A stretch of DNA of 64,000 bases from Clostridium disporicum (GCF_001405015.1 NZ_CYZX01000006.1:105712-169711); one strand, 5' to 3'; positions 17,519 to 26,807 are shown, counted from the first letter of the stretch. Translations and numbers: made by a program. Notes: generated from the sequence alone by a model not told the origin.

Positions 17519-17605
17519 TTGCTAGGGGTGCCTTTTGGCTGAGAGATAGCTTGCTATTAACCCTTGTACCTGATCTGGATAATACCAGCGGAGGAAAGCA
17601 TCGTA
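17519..17605 (+). ncRNA. TPP riboswitch (THI element)
   Basis: Contains the conserved cores GGGGTGCC...GGCTGAGA and ACCTGATCTGGATAATACCAGCG followed by GAGGAAAGCA, the two TPP-binding arms. It senses thiamine pyrophosphate and, with the terminator at 17644, should stop transcription of thiD-thiM-tenA-thiT-thiE-thiW when TPP is high. Confidence 0.95.
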
Positions 17606-17643
17606 ATGTATTTAAATAACTAATAGTATTTTTATATATAAGC

Positions 17644-17679
17644 ATAGCCATATTCTGTTGGAATATGGCTATTTTTTTA
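17644..17679 (+). terminator. Riboswitch expression-platform terminator
   Basis: ATAGCCATATTC (17644-17655) pairs perfectly with GAATATGGCTAT (17661-17672), then T7. It lies between the TPP aptamer and thiD. Confidence 0.9.
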
Positions 17680-17746
17680 TTCAAAGAATCCATTATGGTA
17701 TCAGGGAAGTTTGATATTTACAATATTAAAACTAGGAGGAACAAAA

Positions 17747-18544
17747 ATGAGAAATTACAAAATACCTACACTAACTATTGCAGGTTCAGATTCATCAGGA
17801 GGTGCAGGTGTACAAGCTGATTTAAAGACATTTAGTGCAATAGGGACTTATGGAATGAGCGTTATAACAGCAATAACTGCTCAAAATACACAAGGAGTAT
17901 TTCTTGTGGAGGATTTAAGTGAAGAAGTTATAAGAAAGCAGATAGAAGTTGTGTTTGAAGATATTGAGCCAGCTGCTGTAAAAATAGGAATGGTATCTAG
18001 TCCAGTGATAATCTCTTCTATAGTAGAAACTTTAAAGAGGTATAATCCGAAATATTTAGTAGTTGACCCAGTTATGATATCTAAGAGTGGATATTATTTA
18101 CTTAAACCAGAGGCTAAAAAGAGCTTAATAGAAGAGCTTATTCCAATGGCATATATAATAACACCAAATACCCTTGAGGCTGAAGAAATATCTGGGATGA
18201 ATATAGAAACAGTAGATGATATGAGAGAAGTAGGAGAAAAAATATTAGAACTAGGACCTAAGTATGTTCTTATGAAAGGTGGACACTTAGAAGGAGATGC
18301 TGTTGATGTACTAATAGGTAAAGACACTTTTGAAATTTTTAAGCAAGAGAGATTAGATAGAAAAAATACTCATGGTACAGGTTGTACTTTATCATCTGCA
18401 ATAACATCTCACTTAGCCTTAGGATATGACATAAAAGAAGCTGTTAGATTAAGCAAGGAGTATATAACTGAAGCAATAAGACACAGCTTTGATATAGGCA
18501 AAGGAGTAGGGCCAGTAAATCATTTTTATAAATTTGAGGATTAG
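17747..18544 (+). CDS. thiD: Hydroxymethylpyrimidine/phosphomethylpyrimidine kinase
   Basis: Phosphorylates HMP to HMP-P and HMP-PP for thiamine synthesis. 265 aa of the ribokinase-like fold: TIAGSDSSGGAGVQADLKTF at the N-terminus, the GMVSS segment, DPVMISKSG, and the anion-hole motif THGTGCTLSSAI near residue 205. AGGAGG lies 7 nt before ATG 17747. First gene after the TPP riboswitch; thiM follows 13 nt later. Confidence 0.95.
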   Translation: MRNYKIPTLTIAGSDSSGGAGVQADLKTFSAIGTYGMSVITAITAQNTQGVFLVEDLSEEVIRKQIEVVFEDIEPAAVKIGMVSSPVIISSIVETLKRYNPKYLVVDPVMISKSGYYLLKPEAKKSLIEELIPMAYIITPNTLEAEEISGMNIETVDDMREVGEKILELGPKYVLMKGGHLEGDAVDVLIGKDTFEIFKQERLDRKNTHGTGCTLSSAITSHLALGYDIKEAVRLSKEYITEAIRHSFDIGKGVGPVNHFYKFED

Positions 18545-18557
18545 TGAGGAATAGGCA

Positions 18558-19370
18558 ATGTATGAATTAATTAATAAAGTAAAAGAAGTAAATCCGTTAG
18601 TATTACACTACACAAATGAAGTAACTATAAATGATTGTGCCAATATAACTTTAGCAATAGGGGCAAGTCCGTTAATGAGTTATTCGGATGAAGAGGTAGA
18701 AGAGATAGTAAGTATTGCAAGTGCTGTAGTAATAAATATTGGAACAATGAATTCATCTAGATTAGATTTGTTTATAAAGGCTGGAAAGGCTGCTAATAAA
18801 TATAATAAGCCAGTAGTTTTAGATCCAGTAGGAGTGTTTGCTACAAAAACACGAACAGATTTTACAAATAATCTTTTAAATGAAATAAAGTTTGATGTAG
18901 TTAAAGGGAATATCGCTGAAATTAAATCTATTGGTGGACTTGATGTAAGAGGGCAAGGGGTAGATTCTTTTGATGACGGCGAGGATATCTCAGAGGTTAT
19001 AAAAAAGGTTGCTAAAAAATTAGATACTATTGTTGTTGCAACAGGCAAGGTTGATTTTATAAGCGATGGATATAGAGTTATAAAAATAAATAATGGTACT
19101 ACAAAGCTTAAAAGTATTACAGGTACTGGCTGTATGACAGGAAGCTTAATAGGTAGTTACTTAGGTACATTTGATACTTTAATGAAATTAGGACAAGTAC
19201 TTAAAGATAAGAAAGTTGAAGCTGTAGCTATGGGGGTACTTACTATGGGATTAAGTGGAGAACTTGTGGACGTAAACAACATAGCTATAGGAAGTTTCAA
19301 GGAAAAATTAATGAATAATGTATATGAACTAAATGTAGATAAACTAAAGGAATTTGGGAGAGTTGAATAA
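18558..19370 (+). CDS. thiM: Hydroxyethylthiazole kinase
   Basis: Phosphorylates 4-methyl-5-(2-hydroxyethyl)thiazole, a salvage step. 270 aa with VTINDCANITLAIGASP, VLDPVGV, VVKGN and the ATP/anion-hole motif ITGTGCMTGSLIG. The open frame antisense to it (18680-19048) is a composition shadow. The downstream tenA start codon is 1 nt after the stop, implying translational coupling. Confidence 0.95.
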   Translation: MYELINKVKEVNPLVLHYTNEVTINDCANITLAIGASPLMSYSDEEVEEIVSIASAVVINIGTMNSSRLDLFIKAGKAANKYNKPVVLDPVGVFATKTRTDFTNNLLNEIKFDVVKGNIAEIKSIGGLDVRGQGVDSFDDGEDISEVIKKVAKKLDTIVVATGKVDFISDGYRVIKINNGTTKLKSITGTGCMTGSLIGSYLGTFDTLMKLGQVLKDKKVEAVAMGVLTMGLSGELVDVNNIAIGSFKEKLMNNVYELNVDKLKEFGRVE

Positions 19371-19371
19371 T

Positions 19372-20028
19372 ATGAAGTTTACGGATGAATTATTTGAAGA
19401 AGTTAAGGAGCTATGGGATAGGTATTTAGAGCATCCTTTTGTAAAAGGAATTGGAGAAGGAACCTTGGATAAAGAGAAATTTAAAAAGTATCTTATACAA
19501 GATTATTTATATTTAAAGGATTATGCAAAAGTTTTTGCTCTTGGATTAGTTAAAGCAAAGACTATGAAAGAAATGAAGTTTTATAGTGATTCAATTAGAG
19601 GTACTTTAGAAGATGAAACACAAGTGCACACTAACTACTTAAGATATTTCGGATTAAGTGATGAAGCAGTAGAAAAGTATAGATGTGAACTTACAACAGC
19701 AAGCTATACAAGTTATATGTTAGCTATTGCATCTAAAGGAGGTTCAAAGGAGATAGCTATGACTATAATGCCCTGTACTTGGAGCTATTATTATATAGGA
19801 AAAAACCTTTATGATAGATATAAAGATACATTAGAAGATAATTTCTATAAGCCGTGGATTGAAGAATATTCATCTGAAGAATTTAAAGGATGTGCTGATG
19901 CATGGATAAATTATATTGATTATTTATGTGAAAATATATCTGAAAGTGAGAAGGAAGATTTAAAGGATATATTTATAAAATCAAGCCTTTATGAGATGGA
20001 ATTTTGGAATATGGCTTATGAAGGATAA
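19372..20028 (+). CDS. tenA: Thiaminase II / aminopyrimidine aminohydrolase TenA
   Basis: Recycles degraded thiamine by releasing HMP from aminopyrimidines. 218 aa, helical. Conserved: QDYLYLKDYAKVFA near residue 40, the catalytic Cys of IMPCTWSYYYIG, and the C-terminal catalytic Glu of YEMEFWNMAYEG. I start at ATG 19372 because GGGAGAG (19356-19362) is the ribosome site; an upstream TTG lies inside that site. The pathway with thiD here is: damaged thiamine to HMP, then to HMP-PP. Confidence 0.93.
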   Translation: MKFTDELFEEVKELWDRYLEHPFVKGIGEGTLDKEKFKKYLIQDYLYLKDYAKVFALGLVKAKTMKEMKFYSDSIRGTLEDETQVHTNYLRYFGLSDEAVEKYRCELTTASYTSYMLAIASKGGSKEIAMTIMPCTWSYYYIGKNLYDRYKDTLEDNFYKPWIEEYSSEEFKGCADAWINYIDYLCENISESEKEDLKDIFIKSSLYEMEFWNMAYEG

Positions 20029-20049
20029 TTTATTTATGGAGGAATAAAT

Positions 20050-20655
20050 ATGACAATTATTATAGGAATAGCAGCAGTTATTACATTTATACTATATTTT
20101 TTAGATTTAAAAAAGAATCCTATTAATACTAAGCAGATGGTTATAATTGCAATGGTAAGTGCAATATCATTTATCTTAAGTTTAATACAGTTTATTAAAT
20201 ATCCTCAAGATGGTGGAATATCACTATGCTCAATGATGCCTGTCATGGTTCTTTCATTGCTTTATGGAAGAACTGCAGGGCTTACAGGAGGAATTATATT
20301 TGGATTATTATCAATGCTTAATGGTGTATATGTAGTTCATCCAGTTCAATTTTTATTAGATTATATTTTGGCAAGGATGGTACTTGGACTAGCAGGTATC
20401 TTTGGAAATGATAATAAAGTTAAAGTTATATTAGGATCAGCATTTGCTGTTACTGTTTCAGTGTTTATAAGCTTTTTATCTGGGGTAGTATTCTTTGGGG
20501 AATTTGCACCAGCCGGTATGGGGGTAGTTTTATATTCATTCTTGTACAACTTTACAACAGCAGGAATAGAAGGAATATTATCGATAGGTGTAATTGCACT
20601 TATTCCGCTAGAAAGATTTAAGAAGCAGATTGCAAAAGATAGTAAGGCTGCGTAA
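20050..20655 (+). CDS. thiT: Thiamine ECF transporter S component ThiT
   Basis: Integral membrane substrate-binding subunit for thiamine uptake, working with a shared ECF module not in this window. 201 aa, about six membrane spans. Signature segments match ThiT closely: QDGGISLCSMMPVMVLSLLYG, GLLSMLNGVYVVHPVQFLLD and GLAGIFG. It sits inside the TPP-controlled operon. AAATATGACA start preceded by TGGAGG. Confidence 0.92.
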   Translation: MTIIIGIAAVITFILYFLDLKKNPINTKQMVIIAMVSAISFILSLIQFIKYPQDGGISLCSMMPVMVLSLLYGRTAGLTGGIIFGLLSMLNGVYVVHPVQFLLDYILARMVLGLAGIFGNDNKVKVILGSAFAVTVSVFISFLSGVVFFGEFAPAGMGVVLYSFLYNFTTAGIEGILSIGVIALIPLERFKKQIAKDSKAA

Positions 20656-20694
20656 TAGAAGGAGCAATATATAATACCGGGGAGGAGTAAATTA

Positions 20695-21312
20695 ATGAAA
20701 GAATTAAAATTATATCTTGTAACAGATTCAGATATCTTAAGAGATAGAGATTTTTACAAATCTATAGAAGCTGCACTTAAAGGCGGAGTTACCATGCTTC
20801 AGCTTAGAGAGAAAAATGCTTCTGGAAAAGAGTTTTTAAAGAAAGCTGTAAGGCTTAGAGAATTAACTAGAAAATATGATGTTAAATTTATTATTAATGA
20901 TAGAGTCGATATAGCAATGCTTTGTGATGCAGATGGAGTACATGTTGGACAAAGTGATATTCCAGCAGATAAAGTAAGGCAGCTTTTAGGTCCTAATAAA
21001 ATCATTGGAGTTTCAGCAAGAACGGTAGAGGAAGCAAGAACAGCAAAAGAAAATGGGGCTGATTATTTAGGGGTAGGTGCAATGTTTACTACAACAACTA
21101 AACTTGATGCAAAGGCTATTTCTATAGAAAAATTAATGGAGATAAAAGAAAATGTTAATCTACCTATAGTTGCAATAGGTGGCTTAAACTTAAATAATAT
21201 AGAAATGCTTAAGCAATGTAATATCGATGGCTATGCAGTTGTATCTGCAATTCTTAAAGCAGAAGATATAAACACTGAATGTGAAAAATGGATAGATGCA
21301 ATTAGTACTTAG
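20695..21312 (+). CDS. thiE: Thiamine-phosphate synthase
   Basis: Couples HMP-PP and thiazole phosphate to thiamine monophosphate. 205 aa TIM barrel: LYLVTDSD, GGVTMLQLREKNASG (diphosphate binding), FIINDRVDIA, DGVHVGQSDIP, GADYLGVGAMFTTTTK and VAIGGLNLNN. GAGGAG lies before the ATG. Together with thiD and thiM it closes the salvage route; no thiL is visible here. Confidence 0.95.
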   Translation: MKELKLYLVTDSDILRDRDFYKSIEAALKGGVTMLQLREKNASGKEFLKKAVRLRELTRKYDVKFIINDRVDIAMLCDADGVHVGQSDIPADKVRQLLGPNKIIGVSARTVEEARTAKENGADYLGVGAMFTTTTKLDAKAISIEKLMEIKENVNLPIVAIGGLNLNNIEMLKQCNIDGYAVVSAILKAEDINTECEKWIDAIST

Positions 21313-21361
21313 AGTTAAATTAGGGATGAAAGATATAAGACATAAGATAGGAGAAGTGTGT

Positions 21362-21859
21362 ATGGAGATAACAAAATCAAGTTTAAGTACAACTAAAAAG
21401 ATTGTTTTAAGTGGAATATTAGTTTCTTTAGCTACAGTTCTTGGAACTTTTTCCATACCAATTTTGGGAGCTAAAGCATCACCGGTGCAGCACTTTATAA
21501 ATGTAGTTACTGGAATAACATTAGGACCTGCATATGGAATGGGATGTGCTTTTATTTCATCACTATTAAGAAATATATTAGGTACAGGAAGTGTTCTGGC
21601 TTTTCCTGGAAGTATGATAGGTGCATTTTTAGCTGGAACTTTATATAAAAAATATCACAAAAGTGAGTTGGCAGTAATTGGAGAGGTTATTGGTACAGGA
21701 GTAATTGGTGCATTAGTAGCATATCCTTTAGCAGCTTTTGTACTTGGTAAGGAAGTAGCTATGTTTGTATATATAGTTCCATTTACTACAAGTTCCTTAC
21801 TAGGAAGTATAATTGCATATATAGTTTTAAAACTGAAAGTAATAAGAAACTTCTTATAG
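21362..21859 (+). CDS. thiW: Thiazole transporter component ThiW
   Basis: ECF-type S component predicted to import hydroxyethylthiazole, consistent with thiM in the operon. 165 aa, about five membrane spans. Typical ThiW segments: GAKASPVQHFINVVTGITLGP, SSLLRNILGTGS and AFPGSMIGAFLAG. ATG 21362 follows AGGAGA (21349-21354); an upstream in-frame start at 21296 overlaps thiE and has no site. Last gene of the operon. Confidence 0.9.
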   Translation: MEITKSSLSTTKKIVLSGILVSLATVLGTFSIPILGAKASPVQHFINVVTGITLGPAYGMGCAFISSLLRNILGTGSVLAFPGSMIGAFLAGTLYKKYHKSELAVIGEVIGTGVIGALVAYPLAAFVLGKEVAMFVYIVPFTTSSLLGSIIAYIVLKLKVIRNFL

Positions 21860-21944
21860 ATTAAATAAAAATCAAAATGTCATAAGTGCAGAGGAATATA
21901 TAAATTTGCTACTGTAAAAGTATGGTTTATAATAGTAGGTTATA

Positions 21945-21982
21945 AGTGCCTGAATAGATATAAGATTCAGGCACTGATTTTA
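21945..21982 (+). terminator. Terminator of the thiamine operon
   Basis: AGTGCCTGAAT (21945-21955) pairs with ATTCAGGCACT (21965-21975); only a short T tract (TTTT) follows. Confidence 0.7.
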
Positions 21983-22054
21983 ACTATTATAAAAGTGAAT
22001 TTAAAAAATTAATATCATAGATAAATATAAATTACATATTTATACTCACATAGA

Positions 22055-23818
22055 CTAAGAATCTATATGAGGTATATTTTTTTCAATTAATCTCATAAAA
22101 ACGTCAGGGGTAACAATTCTCACTTTAGGATTTTTGTTTAATTTGGTTATTACATCATTAACATTATCCATAGTATTACTCCAAACATGTACGTAAACAA
22201 AAGTATATGAATTAGGGTTTTTAATATCGGTATATCCTAAATTTACTCGTGTATTAATGTTATTAATAAGTTCAGTTTCATCTTCTAAACCTCCCCAAAG
22301 TAAATCACGACAAGAGACTACAGGTTTATTATTTGACCAGACTATTTTTCCTTCATAACTATTGTTCTTATAATAATTAAGGTATAAAAGTCCATTTATA
22401 TTAGAGTTATTTGTATATTTATCCCATAAATCTTTCTTGTAAAAAGCGTCATCATCAAGTATTAGAATATAATGTTGATCGACTATAGCCATATACTCGT
22501 TTAATCTTTTTGTATAATCACCAAGTTTTTCAAAAGGAAATTTACTAGGGTACATGTAGCCATTACCAGAAGCAGGAACAACAAAATTATCGGAATACTT
22601 TGAATGACTAGCAGATTTATAATATTTATCAAAAACTGTAGGAGCTAAATAATAAATTGAAGGACTAATTGACCATCCTAAATTGAAATTACCTCTATAT
22701 GGAGAGCCGAACCAATTCTTTACACTATAATTGCTACCAAGTAGCCATTGTTGATTATCACCATCAGACATAATGAATGTAACATAGTGAACACCATCTT
22801 CATCAATAAACTCAGTATTTGATTTTTGAGTTTTAGGAGTGGAAGGATAAGAACTTAGAACAGAAAGGTTGTAAGACCAGTCTGCAGCTATAATATCTAC
22901 TCCATACTTTGATGCAATTGATACATTGGTGTATTCATCAGGGCCCCATCCTAAGATATGACCACCATCATCCATAGAATTAAAGATAGTTTCTCTTAAT
23001 GATGTATCACTTAAATTATCCTCATAAAAAATGAGGGATTTTGACATAATAGCATAATCTCTTAAAGATGTAAATTTATCGGATGGAAGTTCTATTACGA
23101 TAGAATGATTTAAACCTGAATTCCATAAATTATTATATGCCCAATACTTATCTGTATTTATACAATCTTGTATTAAATTAGTTATTCCGTGTTTATTAAT
23201 AATAGACTCAATAGATTCTTCAATAGCAATAGAATTTTTTAGCGAGGCTAGTGTACAAGCGTTATTTATTGATGGGGGTTTTACATTACTATAAAGTACA
23301 TATCCATCAATATAAGAGTTAAATATATCTATTAGTTTCCATGGATCCTTGATAGTTTTATATTTTACATTATATATGGTCTTTAAATCTTTTAGCCAAA
23401 TTTCGTAATCAGGTTCACTTGGGCTAAGAATGTAAATTTGTTTTTCAGATTTATTGGATATAAGACCTTGGAGTGTTGCAATCATGGTCTTTTCTTCATT
23501 CGTCATATTATCTTCAGATATAACATAAAGGTATTTAGGCATTTTATAATTTTTAATATAAGTATCAGTAATTGAATCATTAAAAAAATTATTACCAGAA
23601 ATATTTAAATTACTTAAGCTATCTAAATTTAAATATTTAATATTTTCAATACAACTTATATCACTAGTTTTACGGAAGTTTCTTGGAAGTATTTTTGTAT
23701 TTACCGAATCTTCTATAATATTGACATCTGACATAACAGTAGGAGAATATGTAAATAGTGTAAAAGAAAATAGAAAAGATATGAAGAGTAAAAAAGTTTT
23801 TTTAAACGACTTTATCAT
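22055..23818 (-). CDS. Secreted GxGYxYP-domain protein
   Basis: 587 aa with an N-terminal signal peptide (hydrophobic residues about 8-25). Contains the family signature GNGYMYP (about residues 418-424), plus FIMSDGDNQQW, the LGW repeats LGWGP and LGWSISP, and a C-terminal VHVWSN and RIVTPDVFMRLI. Members are predicted extracellular glycoside-hydrolase-like proteins of unknown activity. I start at ATG 23818, where TGGAGG lies 8 nt upstream; a longer frame starts within that site. Monocistronic, with no neighbouring carbohydrate genes. Confidence 0.8.
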   Translation of the reverse strand: MIKSFKKTFLLFISFLFSFTLFTYSPTVMSDVNIIEDSVNTKILPRNFRKTSDISCIENIKYLNLDSLSNLNISGNNFFNDSITDTYIKNYKMPKYLYVISEDNMTNEEKTMIATLQGLISNKSEKQIYILSPSEPDYEIWLKDLKTIYNVKYKTIKDPWKLIDIFNSYIDGYVLYSNVKPPSINNACTLASLKNSIAIEESIESIINKHGITNLIQDCINTDKYWAYNNLWNSGLNHSIVIELPSDKFTSLRDYAIMSKSLIFYEDNLSDTSLRETIFNSMDDGGHILGWGPDEYTNVSIASKYGVDIIAADWSYNLSVLSSYPSTPKTQKSNTEFIDEDGVHYVTFIMSDGDNQQWLLGSNYSVKNWFGSPYRGNFNLGWSISPSIYYLAPTVFDKYYKSASHSKYSDNFVVPASGNGYMYPSKFPFEKLGDYTKRLNEYMAIVDQHYILILDDDAFYKKDLWDKYTNNSNINGLLYLNYYKNNSYEGKIVWSNNKPVVSCRDLLWGGLEDETELINNINTRVNLGYTDIKNPNSYTFVYVHVWSNTMDNVNDVITKLNKNPKVRIVTPDVFMRLIEKNIPHIDS

Positions 23819-24019
23819 TTGTAAGGCCTCCATATTAATATGTTAACAATTATTATCGTTAATCAATATAGGATAATTTATTCAAAAAATTATAAATAAG
23901 TAATAGATACTTCGTGGTTATGCTAAATAGAATGTTTTGATATAAAATAAATATAGTACTCTAAGTAGAGAGATAGTCATATTATATAATGATAATATTT
24001 TTAGAAAGAGTTGGAGTAT

Positions 24020-24574
24020 ATGGATAAAGAGCATGAAGCAAATCTAAGTTATACTATATGTTATGCTTTGCGACATGAGCCGTGGAGATTTAACTTAGAA
24101 TTAGATGAAAATGGTTTTTGCGAAGTGAATGATTTATTAAATAGTCTAAAGCTTTATTATGATGACATTACTATTTTAGATATTAAATATGTTGTTGAAA
24201 ATGATCCTAAGGGAAGATTTGAATTAATAGAAAATAAAATAAGAGCTGTTTATGGACATTCATTTGAAAGAAAAATTATTTATAATGAGATTATTCCACC
24301 AGATATTTTATATCATGGAACAACTTTAGAAGTATATAATGAATTTATTTCAAAAGAAGGATTAAAGCATCAAAAAAGACAATACGTACACTTATCATCT
24401 ACAGTAGAAACAGCTATTATGGTAGCGAGACGTAGAAAGAATAAAACTCATATAGTTTTAGAAATAAATGCTAGGGAAGCATATAAAGATGGAGTGAAAT
24501 TTTATAAAGCAAGTGATGATATATATCTTTCAAATGATATTCCAGCTATATATTTAAAAATTAAAAATATATAA
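24020..24574 (+). CDS. kptA: RNA 2'-phosphotransferase KptA/Tpt1
   Basis: Transfers an internal 2'-phosphate from RNA to NAD+, giving ADP-ribose 1'',2''-cyclic phosphate. 184 aa. The expected R-H-R-R set is visible: ALRHEP, IRAVYGHS, ILYHGTT and VHLSSTVETA. Yeast uses it in tRNA splicing; the bacterial role is unsettled (RNA repair is suspected) and no RNA ligase is nearby. ATG 24020 with AAAGAG/GGAG upstream; a TTG at 24011 is a less likely start. Confidence 0.9.
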   Translation: MDKEHEANLSYTICYALRHEPWRFNLELDENGFCEVNDLLNSLKLYYDDITILDIKYVVENDPKGRFELIENKIRAVYGHSFERKIIYNEIIPPDILYHGTTLEVYNEFISKEGLKHQKRQYVHLSSTVETAIMVARRRKNKTHIVLEINAREAYKDGVKFYKASDDIYLSNDIPAIYLKIKNI

Positions 24575-24578
24575 AATG

Positions 24579-24616
24579 AAGCCAATAGAATTTTTAGGAG
24601 TTTTATTGGCTTTAAT
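24579..24616 (+). terminator. Terminator after kptA
   Basis: AAGCCAATA (24579-24587) pairs with TATTGGCTT (24604-24612), followed by TAATTATA; a moderate T tract. Confidence 0.7.
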
Positions 24617-24720
24617 TATAATATAATTTTATCATTATACTGTGGTTTAGGATTGCAATAAAAACAAAACAATATAAAACACATATAATATATAAGATTA
24701 ATTATTTTAGGAACTATTAT

Positions 24721-25236
24721 ATGAAAAAGTCTAAAAGAGTTAAAAATAATTGTAAAGATAGTAGAAATTTAAATAGAAAATTAGCTAATGAAAAGAATGA
24801 TTATAGTAAAGAAAAATCTTCTAGTAGTGACACCTCATCAAGTTCTACAGAAAGTAAAGTGAATTATGAAGAATTAATTGCACAAATAAATCAATTAAAT
24901 TTATCATTTGATACATTATTAATTATATTAACAGCTATATTGTTAAATATATATTATGTTTATTATACTAGAACACAAGCTTTAGATACGCTTAATAATA
25001 CTAAATACGCAGATTTGTTGATAGATGGTACAAAGTTACCAAGAATAACTAATGCGATGTTTCTGTATGCAACAGCAATTTTTTTAGAAATTAATTATAG
25101 TAATTATGAAAACTTAAATTCAGTACAAGGTGAAGAAAGAAATTGCAAGGAAATAAATAAAGCATATAGAGCATTTTTTTCGACACTTCTAGTTCTTATA
25201 GCAACAGCAATGAGCAGAAGTAATTTAGAGGTTTAA
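24721..25236 (+). CDS. Uncharacterised membrane protein with Ser-rich N-terminus
   Basis: 171 aa. Residues 1-35 are Lys/Asn-rich, 34-46 are a Ser/Thr run (SSSSDTSSSSTES), followed by a helical segment, a hydrophobic span near 62-82 (DTLLIILTAILLNIYYVYY) and a second near 105-120 or 150-165. No family recognised. AGGAA precedes the ATG and a good terminator follows. The basic, Ser-rich head and membrane tail suggest a small membrane-associated protein, possibly phage- or spore-related, but there is no firm support. Confidence 0.6.
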   Translation: MKKSKRVKNNCKDSRNLNRKLANEKNDYSKEKSSSSDTSSSSTESKVNYEELIAQINQLNLSFDTLLIILTAILLNIYYVYYTRTQALDTLNNTKYADLLIDGTKLPRITNAMFLYATAIFLEINYSNYENLNSVQGEERNCKEINKAYRAFFSTLLVLIATAMSRSNLEV

Positions 25237-25253
25237 AAAACCTCTATTTTTAA
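25226..25253 (+). terminator. Terminator after the Ser-rich membrane protein
   Basis: TAGAGGTTT (25226-25234) pairs with AAACCTCTA (25238-25246), followed by TTTTTAATTT. Confidence 0.8.
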
Positions 25254-25392
25254 TTTATATACGTAATGTAAATAATGTTAAAGAATATTTAAGATATTTA
25301 CTACACTTAAGCTCATTAATTTAGATTAATATGATTTAATTTGATGTTTTAAGGAATAATTATTATAGAGAGGATTTACTTGGAGGTTTTAT

Positions 25393-25800
25393 ATGGAATG
25401 GAATAATATTAAGACAAAGGATGATATATATAAGTTAATGAATGTGTTTGGAAACTTTCATGATAGCTGTATAAAGGAAATACATTATGTTAGTGGAGCT
25501 TATGTAAATGAAAATTTAGAGATGAATCCTATAAATAAAAGGCGCAATGTTACTGTAGTATTTCAGAGACAATTAAGTAACCCATCAGAAATTGAGGTTG
25601 TTTTTGAGAAAATAAGCAAGCTAAATTTGGCACCTGTAAATGAAAGATATGATTGTATAATTTTAGATTCATTCATGGATATTTTTGAAGGGGAAATATA
25701 TTGGGCTGATAGTAAAAGTTTTGATATACATGATATAAGAGATTATGATGATTTTACATGGATATGTTCAGAAAATGTTAAATGGAGATGTATAAATTAG
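25393..25800 (+). CDS. Uncharacterised 135-aa protein (immunity-protein-like)
   Basis: Soluble acidic protein. Begins with a helix and then GNFHDSCIKEIHYVSGAYV, followed by beta-rich segments RNVTVVFQRQ, YDCIILDSFM and EIYWADSK. The FHDSxI motif and all-beta layout resemble small proteins found as polymorphic-toxin immunity proteins, but no toxin gene is adjacent and I cannot assign a family. GGAGG lies before the ATG, and a convergent terminator follows. Confidence 0.6.
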   Translation: MEWNNIKTKDDIYKLMNVFGNFHDSCIKEIHYVSGAYVNENLEMNPINKRRNVTVVFQRQLSNPSEIEVVFEKISKLNLAPVNERYDCIILDSFMDIFEGEIYWADSKSFDIHDIRDYDDFTWICSENVKWRCIN

Positions 25801-25867
25801 AGTATTTATATTAAAGAATTAATTTATATAAATAAATAAGTTTTTTATGAATAAGATTACTACAAAG

Positions 25868-25920
25868 AAATATGACTTATGCAAAGATTACGAATAAATG
25901 CAGAAGTCATATTTTTTATT
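25868..25920. terminator. Bidirectional terminator
   Basis: AATATGACTT (25869-25878) pairs with AAGTCATATT (25904-25913), with extra ATGCA/TGCAG pairing inside and T runs on the plus side; placed between convergent genes. Confidence 0.8.
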
Positions 25921-25936
25921 TTTATGAAGGAATATT

Positions 25937-26548
25937 TTAAAATAAACTAAGTCTATAGACTAAAAATCTTTCTCTAGAGTCCTTAATAAAAAGTTCATCT
26001 ATTTTAACTTCTTTAATAAGTGTGAAAGCTGTACAGCTTTCTAAGTAATATATGTAATCATCAGAAGGATAATATAAAACTATATCTACTACTCTATTAC
26101 ATTTTTCAATAGACTCTAAAATATTATCAACTATTTTCATAAATATTTGTATTGAAAAAGGGTTAAAGAAGTAAAATTTATTATCTTTTTCAGACACTAT
26201 ATAGTTTTCAGCAAAATCATTTACAAAATTAATTTTACCTATAGATTTTTTGTGATTAAGTAAATAAGAGTTTGTATTTGATAAACAATCATTATAGAAA
26301 TTCTTATCCATTTCTACACCTGTAACATTAGAATTAAAAAAATGATTTATATAAAATAATAATCTGCCTTTTCCACAACCATAATCAACAATATAATCAG
26401 AGTCACATACTTTATACTCTTTAAATAAAAGTTCAAGTGCTGAATATGGTGTTGCCTCGTATCTATTATAGTGAAGTGATTGGTGAAAATTCTTTTGTTC
26501 TTTCTTTGTTTCGATATTTAATAATCTTTCGTAATCCTGTTCTATCAT
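25937..26548 (-). CDS. SAM-dependent methyltransferase
   Basis: 203 aa class I methyltransferase. SAM-binding motif I reads YIVDYGCGKGRLLFYI (about residues 53-68), motif II VTGVEMDKNFY, and the catalytic-site region reads FFNPFS. The latter (NPF-like) can hint at amino-group methylation but does not identify the substrate. GAAAGGAAA precedes the ATG. Confidence 0.8.
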   Translation of the reverse strand: MIEQDYERLLNIETKKEQKNFHQSLHYNRYEATPYSALELLFKEYKVCDSDYIVDYGCGKGRLLFYINHFFNSNVTGVEMDKNFYNDCLSNTNSYLLNHKKSIGKINFVNDFAENYIVSEKDNKFYFFNPFSIQIFMKIVDNILESIEKCNRVVDIVLYYPSDDYIYYLESCTAFTLIKEVKIDELFIKDSRERFLVYRLSLF

Positions 26549-26767
26549 AGTATTTCCTTTCGTAATAGTAGTTTTTCTACTGTTTATATAATGAAAATAA
26601 CCATATATATAATAACATTAGAATAAGGTAAATATAAATAGTATATTTAATTCTGTGAATATAATTTGAAAAATATGAATTACTAGATATACAATAATTT
26701 ATTATATATTGCAATATAATTTCAGTAATGGAAAATTAAATAAAAAACAAACAATATTAAGGTTATG

Positions 26768-26776
26768 TGGTATAAT
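26768..26776 (+). promoter_or_regulatory. Extended -10 promoter of the MFS transporter gene
   Basis: TGG-TATAAT at 26768-26776, 31 nt before ATG 26808. A transcription start near 26783 lies downstream of the longer frame's first codon (26709), which supports the shorter protein. Confidence 0.6.
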
Positions 26777-26807
26777 TTACAGGATAAGAACTCAAAAGGA
26801 GAAAGAT

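Noticed and set aside
18680..19048. Antisense frame of 122 codons inside thiM
   Set aside because: No ribosome site; a shadow of the thiM coding strand.
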